Shown here in pieces: positions 58,626 to 64,000 of a stretch of DNA of 64,000 nt. The notes beneath the pieces were generated by a model that saw only the letters and a program-made list of their open reading frames with translations, was not told where the DNA came from and made no database searches. Source of the DNA: Dichomitus squalens LYAD-421 SS1 (taxonomy: Eukaryota > Basidiomycota > Agaricomycetes > Polyporales > Polyporaceae); assembly GCF_000275845.1 (NCBI RefSeq), contig NW_006766885.1:1626224-1690223 (forward strand). Direction: 5' to 3'. Every line of letters begins with the position of its first letter. The first letter of the stretch is position 1. Both the position numbers and the translations under genes were made by a program.

Positions 58626-60085
58626 GGGCGGCGTGCTTGGCGGCACCGTGGAGCGGGGATACTCTGATCTTGAGCATCGTCATATATTCATTGCTTGTAC
58701 ATTCATCATTCATTCCTTCACTTGTTTGTATTCTGAGGCGCATCTACCGTTACCCTATTGCATGTTCAATCTCTTTGGTCCACCCTCTTTCTCATCTTGT
58801 TCTTTTGGAGATCACTCCTGTAACGTCGGGCTACTCAGCCTTCCTGCCCATGCTGTGGCCTCGATGGGACGTTCTAGCGACGTGTATTCGATAGATTTAT
58901 ATCAACAGTACGCAGGACGGACCCCATCATCCCTGTCGACTTCGGCAGCCATCATGCATACCGTTTTTCGCAGCTAGCCTGGCTGCCGTCATTCGCAACA
59001 CAGTCTTGTGTAGTATGAGTAACATATTGGACCGAATTACATACGTTATCGTTATCCCACTTCATACCAAAAAACCGCCGCCTGTCGCTGACATTCCTTA
59101 GCCGAAGCCCACTGTCCGACGCGGCCCGCCCGTGCTCTCCTTTGAGTTTCTGGCGTCAGCCAGCGTCGGAACGCGCGCCAGCATGGCACAGGACCCCTTC
59201 GCGTCGTACTACATTATTGCTATCGGACTAACCCCAACTAACTCAATTTATGTAGTGTTGGGGCTACTTGCGGTTCCTGTCTATATGTTGAGTTCTGGCA
59301 GTATACCGTGCCTGTCAATCCAGCTGAAACGTCTTCTATACGAGGCTCCTCGATCACGGTGGTGACATACCGCTACTAGTGGGACACGGAAAGACGGTGA
59401 GCATATTCTGGTGAGTACTCCGTTTCTGATCCTGATTCTGATCCTGATTCGTGTTCCTGTCTCGAACTATTATATGTAGGAGTATCGTTCGTTACCCAAT
59501 GCGCGGGCAGTTGGAAGTAGGGATAGCTGTCCGACTCACCCTCGCGGCTTTTCTCCACCGCCAGATTCGGCATGTATTTCTCTAGCAGTCTCGTTGTTCC
59601 CTTTCAACACGTTCTATCAGAACATTCTGTAGCCTCTCAGATGCAGGAAACTTCTGTTGGTGAGGCTTCACGAAAGGGACTGTATTCCAGGGACATCGGC
59701 CTGGGCACGGATGTGGTGAGCGATTAATTGTAAAAACTCTTCGCAATCTTATACAAACAACTCTGGACACGGGCACCTCGCATGCGCAGGCTCTTTCAAT
59801 CGCCACAATGCCGGCACCGCATCTATCAAACTCTGGTCTCCTACACATCGGGGGAAGATTTGGCATCCCTGTAGCCAATGAAAGCACTTCCAAATCTATG
59901 CTTTCCCCTGGCCCTGGCACACAGAATACCGCTTCCCCCGGCTGCTCCGTGAGCGTCGGGGTTTCCTGTCATTGAAATCTCTCGCCTGATGTTCTCGCTC
60001 GGAGCGTTTGAATGATTGAGCTCAAATGATAGAGCTGCATCCTAGGAATCGCGCTAGACAGAGTGCAACCGGGAGCCTGTGTGCA
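58626..60085. other. Intergenic, includes duplicated upstream block copy 1
   Basis: 3' UTR of the glutaminase gene, a short ctgatt/ctgatc microsatellite at 59426-59450, and from about 59640 sequence that is recognisably similar to 62100-62635 (upstream of the paralogous secreted-protein gene). No gene seen. Confidence 0.5.
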
Positions 60086-60091
60086 TATAAA
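60086..60091 (+). promoter_or_regulatory. TATA box, secreted protein copy 1
   Basis: TATAAA 97 bp upstream of the ATG. The surrounding gcatataaagc and the following agctatggacaggcagtctc are shared with copy 2 at nearly the same spacing. Confidence 0.65.
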
Positions 60092-60182
60092 GCTCAGCTA
60101 TGGACAGGCAGTCTCTTCAGTCATCCTCAGGTCTCTCCTTCGAAACCATACGACTATAAGCTTCCTGTACTCGACAGTTACC

Positions 60183-61055
60183 ATGAAGTCCATTGTTGCT
60201 GTCTTGGCTTCTGCTGCCATTGCGGCCACTAGTTATGCCTCTGTCCTCCGTGAGTTGTCACCCAAGTTGCATGCTCTCATGTATTATATGGCTGACGGGA
60301 GCACCTCAAAAGCGCACCGCAAATCTGTCTGTGCTGGTGCAAAGACGGTCTCGAACACCTCCATCGCCGTCGGAGATAAGGTAGTTGAGCTCGTAGAGCT
60401 TTCTTGTGGCAGCGCGCCGGTCAGCAAACGTCAAAACATCAATCTTTTCGGTGACGTTTGTGCGTTGACTGCCTTTTCTACGGGTTGCATCGTGCTAGGC
60501 ATTGTAATATCTGACACACCTTATATAGGCGAGACAGAGTGCTTTACTGGTGACACCGCTCCGGCTACCGAGGACTGCCAGACTATCTTCAATGCGATTA
60601 TGTCTATTAGTTCCGTGAGTAAGTTGACTTCATTGGTTCTGATGAATTTCCCGCTGTGGGTCATGTCCTGCTCTATTTGTTGTCGGCGATTGAGAACCCC
60701 ACTAGTCCTGATAGCCGTCTGATACTTGAGAACTCTCCGCCGATACTAACACCTTTTTGTGTCACAGCGCCGACATTTCAGATTGCGGGAGATGCCGAGA
60801 TGGTCCTAACTTCTGGGACCTGCCAATTCTTCTTTGATAACGATGAAGACACTACGGGCGAGTTTTGCTGGACATCCTTTGTATGCCCCTGTCTCTCGCT
60901 TGCTTATCATTGACAATGCTGAAGTAACACTGCTTGTGACTGGCACGCAGGCTCAAACCGCCTCTGCCATAGGATCGGCTTGCTTTTCCGATGGCGCTAC
61001 CGAGGCCGTCTGCTTTAGCAACACAGAACCTTTCTATGACATTTTGTGCGTCTAA
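60183..61055 (+). CDS. Small secreted cysteine-rich protein, copy 1
   Basis: Exons 60183-60249, 60313-60618, 60768-60880 and 60951-61055 give 196 residues; if the 63-nt first intron is kept, the frame stays open and the protein is 217 residues. Signal peptide MKSIVAVLASAAIAATSYAS. The mature part has regularly spaced cysteines (VELSCGSAP, ETECFTGDTAPATEDCQTIF, LTSGTCQFFFDND, GEFCWTSF, GSACFSDG, AVCFSNTEP, ILCV) and a KR dibasic site (APVSKRQ) that Kex2 may cut. No family recognised; it may be an effector-like or cell-surface protein. Relative to copy 2, the AG of the 3' splice site of intron 1 is lost (ctgtgcag versus ctgtgctg), forcing another acceptor or retention. Confidence 0.75.
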
Positions 61056-62539
61056 TCCTCCTCATATTGTCTTCCTCCTCTATATACTTATCTATCATCG
61101 GCTCTCTCAGTGTCACTCACTCTTGAGCAGGGTCCACCAGTCGATCCCGAACGTTGCAAATTCTCCGATTCTCCCGACACACGTGGTACAGCGGGTCCAC
61201 AGGTCAATATCACCATAGCCATTGATATATCTTAGGTCTCGTACGTCGGGTGACAAAGGTGTAGAGAAAATTTGCGTTCAGAATGAATGTAAATCACAAG
61301 CGCTTCATTGGCAGATAGAGTCAATGTCCCGTCTGTGTCAAACTATTACGTTCTCGGCTAGCAGTGTAGCTTGGGGTAAGGTTGAGAAAACAAACGGTGT
61401 GAGGAAGGGCTCACTCGCCCCTCGAGGGTCTCAACTCAAGCAGCGGGTGGGACGGCGGTCGGGAGCCTGGGCCACAACTATGCCTGACCGAAGACCCCGC
61501 CGGCGGATCCCTGAACGGGCACACTCGTTTTGCATATAGTCCTTCAGGTTACTATCATTGTATCATGTCAAGTTTGTTATAGTAGGTGTACCTTCCGTTG
61601 ACTCCCATCTTTGAGAGTCCTGTTTCGCATTCCTAAATCTGAGTCTCACAGTGTATATCGTACGTTAGTCATCCGGGGACGATTGGAATCCCAGTAGTAA
61701 AGACTTTACTCGCGCGTGTTTGCTCCGCTCGCCGTCGGGTGATAGCAGGGTACCTGACTCCAGCCATCTGAGAGAGTGCACAATGCCTGAGGACACAGCA
61801 TTGATCTCAATATTTTTTTCTGAGAATACAACTGATCGATATAGTAACCTTCTAGTGTTTTTTGTGCCTCGGAGGCTTGCATGAAGACATCTATGTAGCA
61901 TGCATGGCTCGGCTGTGGTTGTAGAATGCCTGTGGCCGGCCCATGCAGACGCTGGCGCTGATGGACGGCGTTCCAAATAGGGGCAAACAGCGTGGATGCG
62001 AGTAGACTGCAGTTGGTCAAGCGAACAACTCTATCGCCCGTAAATGTTGGCTTTACTCGTCAACAATCTCCTACAGAAAATTTTCTAACTCGTCAGTGGA
62101 AGGAAATGTCTGGCTGCGAGGGTTCACGAAAGCCACTGCGTCCCTGGGATATCAACTAGCGCACTGATGCGGTAAGCTTATCTCGAGAACATTACTTGTG
62201 ACATGGGCACTTTACATGCGAAGGCACCTTTAATGTCGCGATATTTCTAGCACATCAGCTAGAGGAACCAAACACCAGACTCCTACGACGCAGGGAGACC
62301 TTCACAAGCTATTGGCGGGTGAATATAGCACCTACAAATTCACGCTGTGCCCTGGCCCTGGCCCTGACGGACAGAATATGGCTTCCCCTGGCTACTCCGC
62401 GACCGGCGGAGCTTCCTGTCATTACCCTCCCGAACCCGATGTTCTCGCTCTGAGTATCCGAATGATCGAAGTAGAATGACGGAGCTACATCCCGGAGAGT
62501 CGCGCTAGATGGAGAGCGACCAGTGGGAATCCGTATGCA
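61056..62539. other. Intergenic, includes duplicated upstream block copy 2
   Basis: 1.5 kb between the two secreted-protein copies. From about 62100 the sequence resembles the block at about 59640-60180. Frames on the minus strand near 61665-62020 show nothing recognisable. Confidence 0.5.
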
Positions 62540-62545
62540 TATAAA
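62540..62545 (+). promoter_or_regulatory. TATA box, secreted protein copy 2
   Basis: TATAAA 96 bp upstream of the ATG, in the same context as in copy 1. Confidence 0.65.
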
Positions 62546-62635
62546 GCCCAGCTATGGACAGGCAGTCTCAACAGAGATCTCCGGGCTTCTTTTCGAACCT
62601 GAAGGTTCATGAGCTTCCTGTACTCAAAGCTCATC

Positions 62636-63511
62636 ATGAAGCCCTTTGTTGCCGCATTGACTGCTGCTGCCATCGCGGCCACCAGTTACGCCTCTGTCCT
62701 CCGTGAGTCGTCGCACAACTTGAACCGGTAGGCTCGTATGTACCCTGTAGCTGATGAGAGCATCTTATAAGCGCGTCACATGAATTCCTGTGCAGACGCA
62801 AAGACGGTTTCTAACACCTCCATAGCTGTCGGAGATAAGGTAGTTGAGCTCGTAGAGCTTTCCTGCGGTAGCGCGCCCGTCACCAAACGTCAAATATCCC
62901 CCTCTGATGCTTTCGGCGACGTTTGTACGTGCACAGCCTGCTACAAGTGTTATATCGTGCTAGTCACCGCTCTTTCTGAAATTTCAGATTATATAGGTAT
63001 TTCTGAATGCTTCACTGGTGGATCCATTCCGGCTACGGAGGACTGCCAAACTGTCTTCAATGGAATCATGACAAAGAACTCCGATTGTAAGTTGATTTAC
63101 TAATACTGCTCATCTTCAGTGAGCCATGTCTCGCTCTACTTGGCGATGGCGTTGGGCATCACGCTACGATAGCCGTCAGACCTGCTGTGAAATTTCTTGA
63201 CCGACACTGACCACTCGATGCAGCGCCTACTTTCCGACTTGCAGGCGGCAGTGCTCTGGTGCTGGCCTCCGGAACCTGCGAATTCTTCTTTCAGAACAAC
63301 GACGAAAGCACCGACGAGTTTTGCTGGATACTTCTCGTATGTCTTCATCTCGCTCCCTGATCATCATGATCTCGCTGGAGTGACAACGTTTGAAACCCGT
63401 ACATAGGCTCAGACTGGCTCTGCCTTAGGATCAACTTGCTTCGCCAATGGCGCGTCCGAGGGTTCCTGCTTCACCAATACCGAACCAATGTGGGACTTCT
63501 TGTGCGTCTGA
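62636..63511 (+). CDS. Small secreted cysteine-rich protein, copy 2
   Basis: Exons 62636-62702, 62796-63086, 63224-63336 and 63407-63511 encode 191 residues. Signal peptide MKPFVAALTAAAIAATSYAS. Long stretches match copy 1 (AKTVSNTSIAVGDKVVELVE, LSCGSAPVTKRQ, FFFQNNDESTDEFCW, TNTEPMWDFLCV). It gains CTCTACYKC where copy 1 has CALTAFSTGC. Intron positions and phases are the same; the first intron keeps a normal CAG acceptor and contains in-frame stops, so it must be spliced. Tandem direct duplication, unit about 2.45 kb. Confidence 0.78.
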
Positions 63512-64000
63512 TGATTATGACATTGTCTCCCTCTTCCATCTGCTTACCGTTGTCTATGTGCTCAGTGTTGCTCATTCTTAGTCTTGGTCGGTTGCAATAC
63601 GTTGTAGGATTAAGTCGCCATCCTCGTAGCCAGTAGTATGGTTTGGGCCCTGTAGAAGCGGTAACAAGGTTATATCAAAGAAATTACCCTCAATGCGAGC
63701 CTGATTTCCCTTCTCGCCCTGTACATGTACTAATATGTCTAATAGTTGAGGATGACAAGTCACCTGAACGATCCCTACAAGCCTCTTCGACGTCTAGACA
63801 TGGAGAGGCATCTCCTCGGCTACAATCAGGAATACATTTACGAACGACAATGTCTTCATGATCAACTGCACCACTAGTCTCATTGATCGTAAACTTGTCT
63901 ATCTACTGTCACGGCTTCGTTGCCTATTTGGCTTGCTCTAGTTGATACACAGTGGTTCGCACTTCATTGTCGTCTTGATCATCTGACAGTCCATCAGTAA
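63512..64000. other. Right edge, no gene seen
   Basis: 3' UTR of copy 2 and unassigned sequence. The 72-codon plus frame at 63643 has no recognisable feature. Confidence 0.5.

Noticed and set aside
61665..62020. Two minus-strand frames of about 100 codons
   Set aside because: No domain, no start context and not shared with the paralogous upstream region.

Overview
The window is nuclear DNA from a filamentous basidiomycete, most likely a wood-decay Agaricomycete of the Polyporales type. The evidence is GC-rich coding sequence, genes cut by many GT-AG introns of about 50-65 nt, and the gene families present: division-1 chitin synthase, ARF6, Rad21, Atg6/Beclin, GtaA-type glutaminase, caspase-fold (C14) protease, HNH_2 protein, VanZ-like membrane protein, F-box/WD40 family and polyporopepsin-like aspartic protease. 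There is no sign of operons, CRISPR or bacterial origin. I rebuilt gene models by hand from splice signals; every intact model given here closes in a single frame.

Layout. 1-2,945: tail of a transposase-like ORF and a decayed endonuclease/exonuclease/phosphatase (EEP) pseudogene. 2,946-9,918: secreted carboxymuconolactone-decarboxylase-like protein (+), mitochondrial PPR protein (-) sharing a short promoter with cohesin Rad21 (+), and Hsp9/12 (+). 10,722-13,262: pseudogene of an F-box/WD40 fusion. 13,953-19,870: R3H-associated protein (+) converging on a 16-exon chitin synthase (-). 20,490-20,830: WD40 relic. 21,417-25,465: large protein with an N-terminal OB fold, interpreted as the telomere shelterin subunit TPP1/Tpz1. 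25,940-27,537: secreted aspartic protease. 28,571-29,958: minisatellite, hairpin element, tRNA-Gly(UCC) and a 623-bp assembly gap. 29,959-37,751: cysteine synthase, ARF6 and an LRR protein (all -), then Rad23 (+). 38,143-43,619: HNH_2 protein, Mmc1-like mitochondrial protein, VanZ-like protein (all -). 44,042-53,661: RraA-like protein (+), caspase-fold protease (-), Atg6 (+), glutamate-cysteine ligase (+). 54,849-58,625: membrane-anchored GtaA glutaminase (+). 60,183-63,511: tandem duplicate of a small secreted cysteine-rich protein, promoter included.

How the genes relate. Most are independent housekeeping genes. Cysteine synthase and glutamate-cysteine ligase act in consecutive parts of thiol metabolism but are not clustered. 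Secreted products (aspartic protease, glutaminase, small secreted proteins, carboxymuconolactone-decarboxylase-like protein) fit a saprotroph. The most interesting items are the divergent shelterin TPP1-like protein with a dense SQ cluster (Rad21 in the same window also carries an SQ array), the F-box/WD40 pseudogene with intact introns but two stops and two frame breaks, the chitin synthase micro-exons, and the tandem secreted-protein pair in which a 3' splice site has been lost.
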